Positions 42,920 to 54,013 of a stretch of DNA of 64,000 nt are shown here, in pieces. The stretch comes from Ornithodoros turicata. Its lineage: Eukaryota; Arthropoda; Arachnida; Ixodida; Argasidae. Positions within the stretch are counted from its first letter, which is position 1; each line of letters starts with the position of its first letter. A program made the position numbers and the translations under genes. Location of the stretch: NCBI RefSeq assembly GCF_037126465.1, contig NC_088203.1, positions 104,060,409-104,124,408 of the forward strand, written 5' to 3'. The notes beneath the pieces were generated by a model. It searched no databases. It saw nothing but the letters and a program-made list of their open reading frames with translations, and was not told where the DNA came from.

Positions 42920-44092
42920 AGACCGTATAGCGGAAAGAACGATGCCATGTTAGAGCCAAACCGTTACTGCTTACTTCTTATCACCAATGGCTCCTGATGA
43001 TGAGCACACAAACGTAGACAAGCGAATCAATAACAAAGAAAGCCGATCACCCAAACGACGGCAAGGAAACACACGAGACGTTCCCTTTTATGGCAGATGA
43101 CAGGCACGGAATCTGCAACGAAGCCATCTCGCAGACGACGACGACGACTTTACAACATTCGGGAAAATAGTCTCTCTCTCGCTGTACGTCATGATGATCG
43201 AGGAAATGGCACGCAGAAGCCAACAATGGGGGGCACTTCATAGCTAGGCCTTCTTAGAAGAAGCCAATTTATTGTGTCGGCTCCACCCTGGCTTCGCACT
43301 GGAGCCGTTTTCGTGATGATGATGATGAAATAAGAAAAGGACGGAGTGAGTGGCCATTTTTGTGCGGGAGTCCTGAGACGTCGGGGGTTCCTGTTCGGTC
43401 GCAGGACAAGAAAATATACCCTACCGGCGAAGCACGGCAACGCGATGGACGGAATTACGATATGCCGCGCCGATAAACGGTTACGTTGCAGTGTTATGTT
43501 CGCGAACACGTACAAGGGGATAGTTCTTCTTCCAAAACGTACATCGGAGATAACTTTCAATCTATGTCTGATATATAGCCACGGAAGAAAGGGGAAAGAG
43601 AAAAAAAAAACGAGGGAGAGAGGATGTATATGGGACGAGGTTTTAGCATATTCCGGGCTTTGTAAATGTATACGTTGCGCGAGGAAGTCAATCAGTGGTG
43701 GTTGCACACGTCTTTATAGGGGGAACTTTAACGAGGCTCATCTGTCTAGGTCGATTGTAGCCCTTACAGTGTTATGCAGAGAACTGTCAAAATGAATGGA
43801 AACCATTTAGCAGATCATCTCTCTCATCAACCTAGTAAATACCGCGTCTGAAAAGTTCCTTCAATTCCCTTCATCCTCATAGCGTCTCAGAAGCGCTTAC
43901 ACGCTTTTCCTACCTATCTTGCGGATACCTTTGCGTACTGCATATTTTCCAGTACGATGAAACAGCCGTTACATCAAGTGTCCGGACGGATAGGTCGTGC
44001 GAAGTCGAGCACGTTTGCCGCGACTCTTGCGAAATTTCCCAACCCTCTTTTCTACAAGATTTGCACGATGATTTCTAGCAGAGAGCGGTTTC
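42920..44092. other. Unassigned; chance open frames
   Basis: Overlapping open frames on both strands (43189-43707 minus, 43346-43795 plus) have no recognisable domain and composition unlike a protein family. (GAT)n near 43313-43328 may be a retroposon tail. Confidence 0.3.
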
Positions 44093-44246
44093 CCAAGCAG
44101 CACAATGTACCGAAAGTCGAGTGCAATAGGGGTGGTCGGTATGTGTCTTATCAATGCTCTTTAGTTGCAAGAGCGTGTTCAAGGCCTTCCACCTACCCGT
44201 CCACCCCTATTGCACTCGACTTTCAGTACATTGTGCTGCTTGGGTT
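44093..44246 (+). mobile_element. 154-bp MITE with CCCAAGCAGCACAA termini
   Basis: TIRs as in 37422-37573 with one substitution (CCGAAAGTC) in the left arm. Centre TATGTGTCTTATCAATG and TTCAAGGCCTTCCACC. No clear TSD. Confidence 0.85.
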
Positions 44247-44401
44247 CTTGCTCCCGTCCTGATTATATTTCATCACGCCGTTATCATATCCACAACATCG
44301 AGCTACCACTGATACGACTGCCTGTCTTTCTTCCCCAAAACTGACTGGATATCCCATTGACTGGATCTTCCTCCTCCAACGCGTTGCTCTCCCGTGGTAG
44401 T

Positions 44402-45144
44402 TAGGGTTCGCGGTCTTCAGTATTTACCGAAAAGCACCGATAAAGGGACGCCTGTAAATTTTTTACAAGTTCGGTGGAAATAATTATTCACCGATTGTCG
44501 TCGAAATGTCGACTTCGAATGTCTTGATGTCATTTCCTGTCCCTTCGCTCTGAACTTGTTGGCAGCGGACAGTGGACACGATGTAGCTCTTGAAAGAACA
44601 GATATTTGGTCTTTAGCTTCTCACGTGGTCTTGCCTAAAGTCAGGATCCAGGGCAGTTACAAATAGATCTGTATGATGAGAATAGGTACGTTCGGTCAGG
44701 AAGTGCTCCAGCTAGAGCCCAGAGACCATGGAGTGTACCAGTGCAAGCTTTTCGCCTATTCCACAAACGCTGAAAACTAAGACACGGACCGACTGAAAGA
44801 TTTGCCTTCCATAAGAAAGCCCCGATGCTAATTCCTAACAGTGCAAAGAGCGGTGTGCGATCTCACCTGCATCGCTAACATGTACCTCACAGACTTATAT
44901 ATCAAACCCTGATTTTAACAGTTGGCATTGTAATGGGAAAAAAGAAGAAACCCCACGACGACATCAAGTGTTGGTTCAATGTATGCATGGAAAACTCCCG
45001 TCACATTCCTCGCCGGTTTCCACCGGGTGTCTTCACGTTTCAACATATTACCACCGAAAAACACCGATTCCGGGTGAGCAAAATAGCCACCGATTTCTCC
45101 CACCGAATCTCTAAGAAATTAAGCGCCGAAAACCGTGAACCCTA
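44402..45144. mobile_element. 743-bp hAT-like element, TAGGGTTCGCGG termini
   Basis: Left TAGGGTTCGCGGTCTTC; right complement TAGGGTTCACGGTTTTC. Sub-terminal ACCGAAAAGCACCGA / CACCGAAAAACACCGA words. Flanks gtggtagt and attgtagt match at 6 of 8, a decayed 8-bp TSD. Terminal TAGGGTTC is shared with the 1.6-kb element at 16904. Confidence 0.6.
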
Positions 45145-45152
45145 ATTGTAGT

Positions 45153-46990
45153 CAAACAACATAGTGAGATACCATGATATTTACCTTTCCACTCGCTTTT
45201 TTTTTCCCTTTGGCCTAATAAATATATACCCCCCCCAAGGTGTTTACTTCAGTATGCTCCTCGGTCATGTGTTTTCCCTTCCCCACCCCGACGTTTATCT
45301 TAATAAATAAGTAAATACGTTTTAAACGTAGTCGTAAAAATGGTATGGCAAGCACGTGAGCGACATAACATTCTGGTTGTCTGGATGCTGAGAATTCTCG
45401 TCTAGTCGCCGTCTCCAAGTTGTATTTTGTGCCGCATTGCACTCGTTCCTTTTTCTCGCTTTAAATGTGTCGCTCCCTTCTGTATAGGAGCTTCATTTCT
45501 TTTGCATTGTTCGATCTCAAGTATTTTTCTGCACTGAAGGCTGTTCTCGAATTTCAGTTGAGTTTATGCGGAATCTAGCGCGCATCACTTCAGCGCTTTC
45601 TTTCTTCCTTTTTGCTCGAAAAAAGCGCGTTATTTTTCGTTGCTTCGCTCTTATTTTACGTGGCAAGGGTGCAAAAGAATGCTTCTGTGTTTCCAGAAAA
45701 ATCCACGGCCAGCGGAGATGCGATTTTAGTACTCCTACGTTTCCTGTGAGCCTGAGGAATGCGAAACCTTCTAGCGAGCCGGGATGCAAGTGGAAGTGGA
45801 TTGCGAGGTTTTAGAAAGGAGATACCGAGGATTTTGCGTTTCTCGTCTCGTTTATTAGATCTATGTTTGTGCGTGTGTGTACGTCTTTGTAGGCGCGAGC
45901 TGTAAGACGATGCTGCCAAAGTCAGGCTTTTCTCGGATCCATCGTCGTAAAGTTTAGTAGTTTAGGAAAAAGCCCCGAATTGGAGAGTCATCAGAGTCAT
46001 CTGGGATATTGTTTATGGACGGTGTTGTCTTTTCAGATTGCCTGGGACACACTACGAAACGTGTCGTAGGCGCTGATACTGACGGGTGTGTATGACCTCG
46101 CGGTCTTGTTTCTTAGGCAATATATACACAGTTTTTAAGCCAGCCTCACACCCAGCGCTTTTGCAGTCACTGTTTACTGCCCTAGTCAGAAAGGAGCAAA
46201 GTGATACCAGGAAGGAAGCACACGACACGTGTACATTCTTTCTTTCTGGCTTGGGCGGTGAACAGTTTTCAACGTGGCTCCACCGGGTAGTCGGCGCTGC
46301 GCTTTCAGTATGGCGGTGTCCACGGGAAAACGATGTATAGGCCTGTGCGAATACTTTCGGGCTTTCTTGAGTACTGAAGCGAATACTTGTACATTTAATT
46401 CGAATCCGGAATCTAACTTGGATCCGTATCCGAATTTGGAATCGAAGCGACGGCCCTTCCGAACAGGACATATTTGAAGCTGGACTCGCAAGCCCCCCCC
46501 CCCCCCCCCCCAAGAAAAAGAGAGAAAAATAAAAAGAAACACGCCAGAAGCGAGAGTATAAAACAAAGCGAGTGCTGCTTCATAGGAAGAACCGCATACA
46601 CACATAACGTACGTACAAATACTGCATATCCGTACACATTCTGCATATGTGTTCGGTTCGCTTCGTGTTCACTTCGTTAACTATTCGTTTCGTAATATGC
46701 CCATGACCGTCCCCGTAGATATTGGTCATAGAGCGAATTGTCATACTAACGAACAGCATATGATACAGAGCACAGAAAACACTGTATGTAACACAGCGCC
46801 GTGTTATTATCTACTGCAAAGCAGTAGGCATTGGTGAACAATGGACACTAGTTAGCATACTATTCATTTCATGTTAACGAGCTACGTACACACAAATACG
46901 CAGTCTTCCCTTCATCTACCACTTTGTCTCGTGTACTTTTTGCGATATTGCTGGTTTTATTTCTAGCCGTATATGCTGTCCTCTTTTTCT
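45153..46990. other. Unassigned; long C-run
   Basis: 20 consecutive C at 46493-46512. No gene or repeat recognised. Confidence 0.3.
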
Positions 46991-48055
46991 ACACTCTAAG
47001 GAAAAAAAGGAGTCATTTTACTCCTTTTTGGGAGTACGTATTTTCACGCGTATAAGCCGCACCGCAGATAAGCCGCAGGACTCGTTTTTAGGAACGTTTT
47101 GAAAATTTTCCGGTAGATAAGCCGCACTCGCAGATAAGCCGCAGGCAATACGAGACGACTCCTATGTGCGACAAAGGAGACCATAGAGTAATGCCATAAA
47201 CCCTGTGGTCCATACTCCGGGATCGGCATAGTGTACAACAAAGGAGGTCAGTTCTACAGTTCTACCAAGACCGGATTGTGCGGTTGTTGGGCGCTTTTCA
47301 TGCATTGAAGGATCAGTGGTCTCCCAGAAGGCATGAATCACTGTCACCACTTTCGTTAAAGCTGCATGGGGGCAATCTACTCGAATGCTGACCCATCCCT
47401 GTTAGGCACTGTTCGTGCATCAGCCCTGTCGACCTTTCCTTAATATCAGTGTATGGGGAAAATACCTGAAAAAAAAAGTCATCAGATAAGCCGCACCGGT
47501 GGATAAGCCGCACAGCGCCCATGAGAAAAAAAAATCGCGCATAAGCCGCGGCTAATACGCGTGAAATTACGGTAAATGTATTGCCACAAAAAATAGTTCC
47601 TTTCGGGAGTAAATGCACGGGAGTAAATGAATGTCACAGAGTGGAGACTGCATTTCATGCTCTGTTCTAAGAGTCCCAGGAACGAAATTAGTGTGCACGC
47701 ATGAAAATACTTCGAATCAAACAGTCAACAGTGATATGTCGAGTGATATAAAATCTTACGACATATACATAGGGCACAATTTGCGATAAGAGAAGAGCTA
47801 ACTGTTTCTTACTCTGTGGGGGTGGAAAATTGCTAAGTTGGCTGAGTAATACAGCCTTATGACATCAAATTGACCAAGAGCACACAGATTAACATAGACT
47901 GTTGCATTCGGAAGACCATTTGTGAAGTTCAGTGACGATTTGCAGTCCTGGGAAGTAAATGTCGGGGTTAGGGAACTAAAATGGGGAGTATTTGCAGTCT
48001 AGGGGACTAGAAGCTGCAATTACTCCCCATTTTTCTCCTTTTTGTTTCTTAGAGA
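46991..48055. mobile_element. Outer element with ACTCTAAG..AAAAAGGAG ends
   Basis: Left ACTCTAAGGAAAAAAAGGAG near 46992 and right CTCCTTTTTGTTTCTTAGAGAGT near 48034-48056 are complementary. GGGAGTAAAT/ACTCCCCAT words occur inside both ends. It encloses the TAAGCCGC element at 47042-47572. TSD unresolved. Confidence 0.5.
47042..47572 (-). mobile_element. TAAGCCGC TA-target element, copy 2, end-clipped
   Basis: Reverse-orientation relative of 38904-39499. The right end GTGAAATTACGG|TA is intact. The left end begins TTTTCACGCGTATAAGCCGC without the CCGTAA terminus. Shares AGGAACGTTTTGAAAATTTTC and CATACTCCGG words. Confidence 0.75.
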
Positions 48056-48453
48056 GTACGTATGACGTCAATTCATATAGGAACCAGCCTCACGTGCATG
48101 TTTTCCATGCCTGCTTCATTGGAACACTGTATACTTTTCTTTTCTTTTTTCCGTTCGCCTTGTGCCGTTCTTGGGCACGTAATATAAAGATTATTATTAT
48201 TATTATTATTAATATTGGCTTCGATTTCAAAATGAGCATTCGCACAGACCTGGCAGCTATTCATAGCGTCCGGAGGCAGCAACAACAAAGAAAGTGACGC
48301 CATCTGGTTGTGTCAATCTAAGTAATTCAGAATTGTTCAATGTACATATCTCGTTCGGCTTATGAGCAGTCGTTCGACTCATGTGTTGGTGGAGACCCAA
48401 CACGACTCTTCTTACGCAATTTGCTTATACGGCTAACAGGTACGAGGCACACC
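48056..48453. other. Unassigned; (ATT)n tail
   Basis: AATATAAAG(ATT)7 at about 48181-48211 resembles a retroposon tail. Nothing else recognised. Confidence 0.35.
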
Positions 48454-48730
48454 CAGCGGCGTGGCCGAGTGGATACGGCATCCGTTTTTCTTGGGGGTCA
48501 TTTCAATGTCACGGAGGTGGTGGCTTCAGATCCTATCTCCGTATGTTACGTCTGAATTTCCCCCTAATTTCCCAACAGACTTTCTGGAAGGACTCCGGCT
48601 CCCCCTGAGTCGGTCGGGTCAGTACGCGTGCTATCTCCATGCTTCCCACTTCTTCGTGTTGTCCTCTCTCCTACTATCCACATCTGTACACTGCTCATAG
48701 CCGCAGTTGCTTCGCCGTACAAGCACCGAA
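48454..48730 (+). mobile_element. SINE family B, full length
   Basis: Head CAGCGGCGTGGCCGAGTGGA, a degenerate B box (GGCTTCAGATCCT), and tail CTCATAGCCGCAGTTGCTTCGC. Diverged in the middle. Confidence 0.7.
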
Positions 48731-50629
48731 CCAGAAAAAAAGAAAACAGCAAGGCTTGCTCAGGCTTGCTGGTTTGCAGTGCTATATGCGCTGTATTGTG
48801 TACAAACAGCTTTCACGAATAATTGTGTCTTTCCAGGAAAAATTGGGAACAATAGGAAGTAGTATATATACACAGGAAGGTGTTCTTGATAACAGTTCTG
48901 AAAACATGATAAGTCAATCACCTGATAGTTTTGAGGTGGCTGACATCACGTTGCTGATTTTTTTTATTTGACAGGTCGTGTGTCGTTTTTCTAGAATACT
49001 TCTGGTCCACTAAAATCCCGAATAAGTAGTGCTGTGATCCGTATCTCTGTAGAGCTCCCCGTGTTATGTAAACATTGCAGCGACTGAAGCGCCACAATGG
49101 TGGGTGCCGGCCACCCTTCGAACTATTCGTGTGCTCTGGCATATATGACAACATGTTTGTCTTGCCCACCAGTGGACAGATTACGCCACAATGACGTATT
49201 TGGCGGGGAACTCTATCGGGTTTCGTTCCGTTTTTAACCTTATCAGTGACCAGATGTCAGTTAGTTGACTGATTGAATTGATAATCCCCGAACTACCCAA
49301 CGAACAAGACACCAAATATTGATAGAAATATTTCCTGGCCTCTGAACCGATGTCAGAGGCTGAAGGCGTTATCATTGATATGTCATCTCTGCGCAGTTAG
49401 TTATTGACCGGAAACTGGCGTAGAGACAAGTGACCTTATAGAGAACCGGCCTTTCCCAAGAGTATTGCCTCCGCTATCGTCCACCTCGATCGCGGTCAGC
49501 GTCTGTCTGTGCAGCCACCTGGTACAGAATGAAGCGAAGAACGCAAGCTGTGTCGCGACAGCATTTTTTTTTTGTTCTTTCTTCTATCGCAGACCTTCGA
49601 TATCAGTTTTCCTGTGACAGGTTGATTTCGCTTCAATGATGATCGATCGCAGGGTTATTGCTGTCCCATCTTGCGTTGACCGCCCTTCAAGTGGGTGTAG
49701 GTGCGAAATTGGTGTCAAATGTTTTGCGGGTATTGTCGTCCGATTCAGTCTGCACTAAACCTTTATGTACAAACTTGTGTTGGGTGGCACAATTATGCCC
49801 CAAATAACTATTTCGAGCCTTCCAGAAGAAATTAGCACGTGATGGGGGGGGGGGGCGAGGAAGTTCTAATAAAACGTCTTGATTCATGTCTAGGGCGTGT
49901 CCTTGTTTTAGTCAGTTTACCCAGCACTGTTTATCATCCAGGAGCTTCCATGAGCAACAACTTTATTTTTACGATGATGAATACTTGTGGGTGTTTCGTC
50001 ACCAGGGGCAATACTTGGAGGATCTCGATATTCCTGGTTGCGAGATCCCCGATCCCGAAACAAGGAAAATGCTCGATTTCTTCGTAAGATGATATGTCGT
50101 GTGTAAAGACACGACATCATTCTTTAAACACTCAAGCTAACAGGTTTTCTATATCTATCCAAGTTGTTTCAGCGAACGGAAGCCACATTTTAGTTTTAGG
50201 CTTAGCTGGGCCGGCACGACGGAACACGTTGGTTAGTTTATTAGCAGGTTTATTAGAGTAACAGGTTAGTCCAAGTGCGGTGTTTGCATTTTATTCTCTA
50301 GGTTAGTCCAAGTTCGCCGTTGGCAGTTTCCCGCGCGACTGTACATTTTATAGCCAGATAACATTTATTAACAGTTTATTTTGCAACGGGGATTTCGATC
50401 GTTGTTTCGAGGTACACCCGCAATACTCTGCTCATTTGACCGCAGTAATTTAGCGATAGTTTAGTTAGGCTCATCGTTCAATGAAAATGAGCCGATTGCT
50501 TCTTCAGAAACACGTTTCTGTATAGTATCGCACAAATACTCCCCTTTGGGTGTGTCACTTTACGTCCTATAGGGTTCCCCTGTTTCGGTGCTGCCTCGAA
50601 GTTGTACATAAGTAGACATTATTTGCCTT
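48731..50629. other. Unassigned; G-run
   Basis: 12 G at 49844-49855, and a partial tandem repeat of AGGTTAGTCCAAGT near 50262 and 50302. No gene recognised. Confidence 0.3.
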
Positions 50630-50895
50630 TGTGGGAATACTTCTTCCACTTGTGGGTCCCCCTGCCCGTTCTGTCGTCGAAGGAAGACACAAGCAACCAA
50701 ATAACAAACAAACAGTTTATTACCGCACCAACCGTTCAATGCCCACATCAACGCCCGGAGCGAACCTAAGTGATGACCTAATCACACATCATTAGGTTCT
50801 CAACTTGAGAGCGATGCCCGCGGCAGTACAGAAAACACGGCATCAGTGATAGCTTCGCAAATTTATATAACATTCGAGATAATCTGTTCCCCACA
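50630..50895 (-). repeat. 3' LTR, 266 bp, TATA region deleted
   Basis: Aligns with the 5' LTR at both ends (GGGCGTTG, CGCTCTCAA and CAAACTGTT words on the minus strand). It lacks roughly 130 bp containing the TATAAAAG box. AATAAA is retained (complement of 50716-50721). Confidence 0.85.
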
Positions 50896-50914
50896 TCCCC
50901 TTACCCCCAAAACT
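50896..50914 (-). promoter_or_regulatory. Polypurine tract
   Basis: The minus strand reads TTTTGGGGGTAAGGGGA directly before the 3' LTR, the expected plus-strand primer for an LTR retrotransposon. Confidence 0.8.
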
Positions 50915-50995
50915 GGACACAACATCCATAACACAGTTTCGCTAACTCAACAAAACAGAAGGTCAACAAAGAAAGTGGTTTACGGTGCTGCACAA

Positions 50996-51346
50996 TCAGT
51001 CGGGGCGAAACGTCGTACTCAAATGTCGGGGATGTCTCCGTGGTGGTGCTCGCTCATCAGACGCAAACAGTTCGGGGCGACGTCTTGTTAACAAGGAGAT
51101 GGCTGCTTCCACGTAGTTATCGGCGGCCCTGGCATGACACGCGGCTTCTGTCTTAGTGCAGTGCAGCAATCCACGACGGTGAGCTTCCCGATGAATTTCT
51201 GGGACCATGCATGTAGGGCACAGCAAGCGTCGTTCGTCTTCGGAACTTGACGGTCGCTGGGGTGGCGTTCTACGAGCGTGAGATCGTTGAAAGACTGCAA
51301 CACACGCTGCGAGTCGTCGCGAAGCGGACTTTGCTGGGAAGACCAC
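50996..51346 (-). pseudogene. CPTC-motif ORF inside the LTR element
   Basis: 116-codon frame between the gag position and the 3' LTR. It contains RRLLCPTCMVPEIHREAHRR and LHCTKTEAACHARA, matching the minus-strand ORF at 40359-40997. Not recognised as protease, RT or integrase. Candidate accessory or captured sequence. Confidence 0.4.
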
Positions 51347-51609
51347 TTAGCGGAGGAAGCCCCAGGATATCGGTCGACCATCAGCTACTACGGTCCAGGT
51401 TGCCGTCGAGCGTGTACGAGGCGCTCCTCCTGAGCCACGTTGTCCACCTGGCCAGGCGCCGTTCCCACAATCACGGCAGGAATCATGGCTGTTCGAAGCT
51501 CTCGTCCTGGCTCCAGCAGGCCTTGCTCTTGAAGATGGCTGCATGACAAACTACAAAATAAAGAAAACCGCAAACCGTAAGGAGGTAACTCCGACCGAAA
51601 AGGGTCGGT

Positions 51610-51930
51610 TCAGCCCTCTTGGAACATCATCGCGAGCAGCCGTGACACGGTATTAATCATATTCATACATGAGATATTCCGCAGAGAGCGAACCCAGTCG
51701 AGAGTACTAGGGTCTAGTGACCGATGGGCGGGAACGTTTCTTCCCCTGGACGAGGGGTGCGAAAGATAGTCTGAGCTACTCGCAGTGTTTTTATCGTCGA
51801 CGTCTGAGAGCACAGCCCTCGAACCAGTCTCGGGATCTCCAAGAGATTTTAGAGATTGCGGTCGGTTTTCCGGTAGGTAAGTTGGGGTTTGAAACCGACA
51901 AACCGAGGAGCGGCGGAACACCATTATCAA
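51610..51930 (-). pseudogene. Possible gag remnant of the LTR element
   Basis: 106-codon frame in the internal region, ending NTVSRLLAMMFQEG. Its location after the primer site fits a Gag remnant. No capsid or zinc-knuckle motif is visible, so the call is positional. Confidence 0.3.
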
Positions 51931-52681
51931 CAGCTTGTTCAGCCGGTATCAAAAATAGCGCTACGGATAGTAACCGATCGCCTACAGATCTGGTGGATAG
52001 CCGAGACGCAGGAAGCGCGTCACTGTCATAGCGGTTCGGGTCGGTGATGGCTCGTACCAACCTGGATCAGCAGTCGTGAGAATACCCCGGGGATATTCTG
52101 CTGAACGGAATCGGACCGCGCAGAAATCGCTTGGCAATGAGATGCGACCCCGCAGCAAGCAAGTGCCAGGTGCCGAATTTAGCCGGGTGCCGAAGGCCTT
52201 TGTTAGCGCCTACTGATGCGTAAACGTGGCAAATAACAGTCCTGCAATCAGGCGGCCTGGAGGCTGCCTTGCGTTATTACGACAGTCGAACTGGTGCATA
52301 ACTTCACCAGGATGCTAAAGAGAGTGTTCGTTAAGGCAATGCAGGTGCAGGTACCTAAACAATCGTCTGGTCCTATCGGTCGTGTGAACAGTGGGACCTG
52401 GCTTCCTCAGGATCGAGAGTCGGGTAGGCTCGTAATCGGGCTCTGCAACCAAGGAATGGCACGCGGCGCAAGCAGTGCTCCAGGATACTAAATGGATGCT
52501 AGAGAACTAACAAGAAACGGCATAGCCGCTTGAGGGTCACCGGCAAAACAACCACTAAGAAGTAAGGAACCGAACCCTCCTCCAACCAAATAGACAGGAC
52601 CCGCTCACAGAGCCGCTTCCCCCCTTCGCCCTCCAAAGTCAGTGCAGCGTTCATAGCCTGCACACTCAGGCGAGCGGGAGC

Positions 52682-52702
52682 CGAGCCCCACGTTGGGCGC
52701 CA
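52682..52702 (-). promoter_or_regulatory. Primer binding site, tRNA-Lys type
   Basis: The minus strand reads TGGCGCCCAACGTGGGGC, three bases inside the 5' LTR boundary. It is complementary to the 3' end of lysine tRNA (Lys1,2 type), where reverse transcription would start. Confidence 0.8.
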
Positions 52703-52705
52703 CTG

Positions 52706-53106
52706 TGTGGGGATAGTTATCCCACTCGTGGGTTCCCCTGTCCGTTCTGCCTTTGAAGGAGGACACAAGCGACCAAAGAACAAACAAAACAGTTTATTAC
52801 CGTACTGGATCCAGCCAACAGTTCTCTGCCCACACCAACGCCCGGAGCGACCGTCTGCGTGCCAAGCCGGATAGGTCCAGAGGAAGCTTCTCCCCTAAGC
52901 TGCACGAGCAGCTTCGCTTTTATAACAAAAGTCCCGCCCACACGTGACATCACAGCTCGTGTGCGCACCGCCCACAAAACGTACCGACAAGGCACACATG
53001 ATTAGGTTATCTCAATTTGAGAGCGATGCCCGCGGCAGTACGGAAAACATGATAACAGCGATAGCTTCGCAAATTAGGTAACATTCGAGATAGTCTGTTT
53101 CCCACA
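52706..53106 (-). repeat. 5' LTR, 401 bp, with TATA box
   Basis: Minus-strand promoter end of the element. TATAAAAG is the complement of 52917-52924; AATAAA is the complement of 52793-52798. Ends TGTGGGAAAC and ATCCCCACA. Confidence 0.85.
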
Positions 53107-53110
53107 CCTT

Positions 53111-53349
53111 CTAGAAGATTATAGCAAGAAATATGAGGGCGTTCATACCATGACACGACACCACAATAAGATTTTTGTGACAATCTTCCCGTTGTGTTCT
53201 GCTATAGCGAATTTTAAAATGGGCTCAGAACGATGTGATGTGAAAAAAATGCATGTTTCATGTTTCCACCATCTAGGTTCTCCCAACGTGTGCGCATTCA
53301 CAAATGTGAGGTAGCATCGCAACATTCATTCACTGCGTATCTTTCGCTG
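53111..53349. other. Spacer between LTR element and pol remnant
   Basis: Nothing recognised. The Gag-to-RT part of the downstream gypsy element is absent here. Confidence 0.3.
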
Positions 53350-53353
53350 GAGC

Positions 53354-54013
53354 ATGTATGTACACCCGCAGGATGCGGCAGAGTGTGCACACGTTTCACC
53401 ACTGGGTACCACAATTCGGGGTTTCGCAGCCATTGCTGCTCCCCTATACGCCCTGCTGTCTAAGGACATTAAGTTTGACTGGACAACAGACTGCGCACGC
53501 GCCTTCCCATGCCTTGAGTCGGCGCTTACCACCGCCCCTGTACTATACGCCTCTTTGGCACCTGCGCACCCACAGAGGTCCATACAGACGTAAGTGACAG
53601 TTCTCGCTCAGCGTTTTCCTGACGCTCCCATGCAGCATGCTGTCACATTTGCGAAGCGCCGCCCTGACGAAATCGAGCGGAACTATACGACGATGGAGAA
53701 AGAGTTCTTACCGTTTGTGTGGGCCGTCAGGAAATTTCTCCTCTCCGGCAAACCGTTCGTAGTCGTTACCGAACACCCCGCACCATGTTGGCCCCATTCT
53801 CTGAATGACCCCTCGGGACGCCTTGGAAACTGGATTCTTCGTCTACAGGAATTCGATGTGACCATAAAGTCGGGTCGGAAGAACTCAGATGCGGATGTGC
53901 TGTCGCGCTGCCCATTGCCTTACGATGAACAACACCACGAGTCTTTACCCGAGTTGGTCACACCTCTCTGTCCTCTCGTGTCCTGTGACGCCGCCTCTTT
54001 TCGTGAGGAGTAA
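53354..54013 (+). pseudogene. gypsy RT connection and RNase H domain
   Basis: A single frame broken by one in-frame TAA at 53591-53593. IRGFAAIAAPLYALLSKD and FDWTTDCARAFPCLE belong to the RT-RNase H junction. RRPDEIERNYTTMEKEFL and FLLSGKPFVVVTEH are RNase H motifs, and GNWILRLQEFDVTIK..., ending DADVLSRCP, closes the domain. RNase H would remove the RNA strand during replication of the element. Dead copy. Confidence 0.85.

Larger units (their letters stand above)
50630..53106 (-). mobile_element. LTR retrotransposon, complete but non-autonomous
   Basis: 2,477 bp on the minus strand: 5' LTR 52706-53106, primer site, internal region of about 1.8 kb, polypurine tract, 3' LTR 50630-50895. LTR ends are TGTGGG...CCCACA. 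Flanked by cctt on both sides (50626-50629, 53107-53110), consistent with a gypsy-type 4-bp TSD. No protease, RT or integrase is recognisable in the internal region, so it must have moved in trans. Confidence 0.85.

Noticed and set aside
43189..43795. 172-codon minus and 149-codon plus open frames
   Set aside because: They overlap on opposite strands, have no domain or family resemblance and no splice or promoter context; treated as chance.
46050..46085. GAAACGTGTC near CTGATACTGACG as a permuted hammerhead
   Set aside because: The CUGANGA core is not met and stem II is missing.
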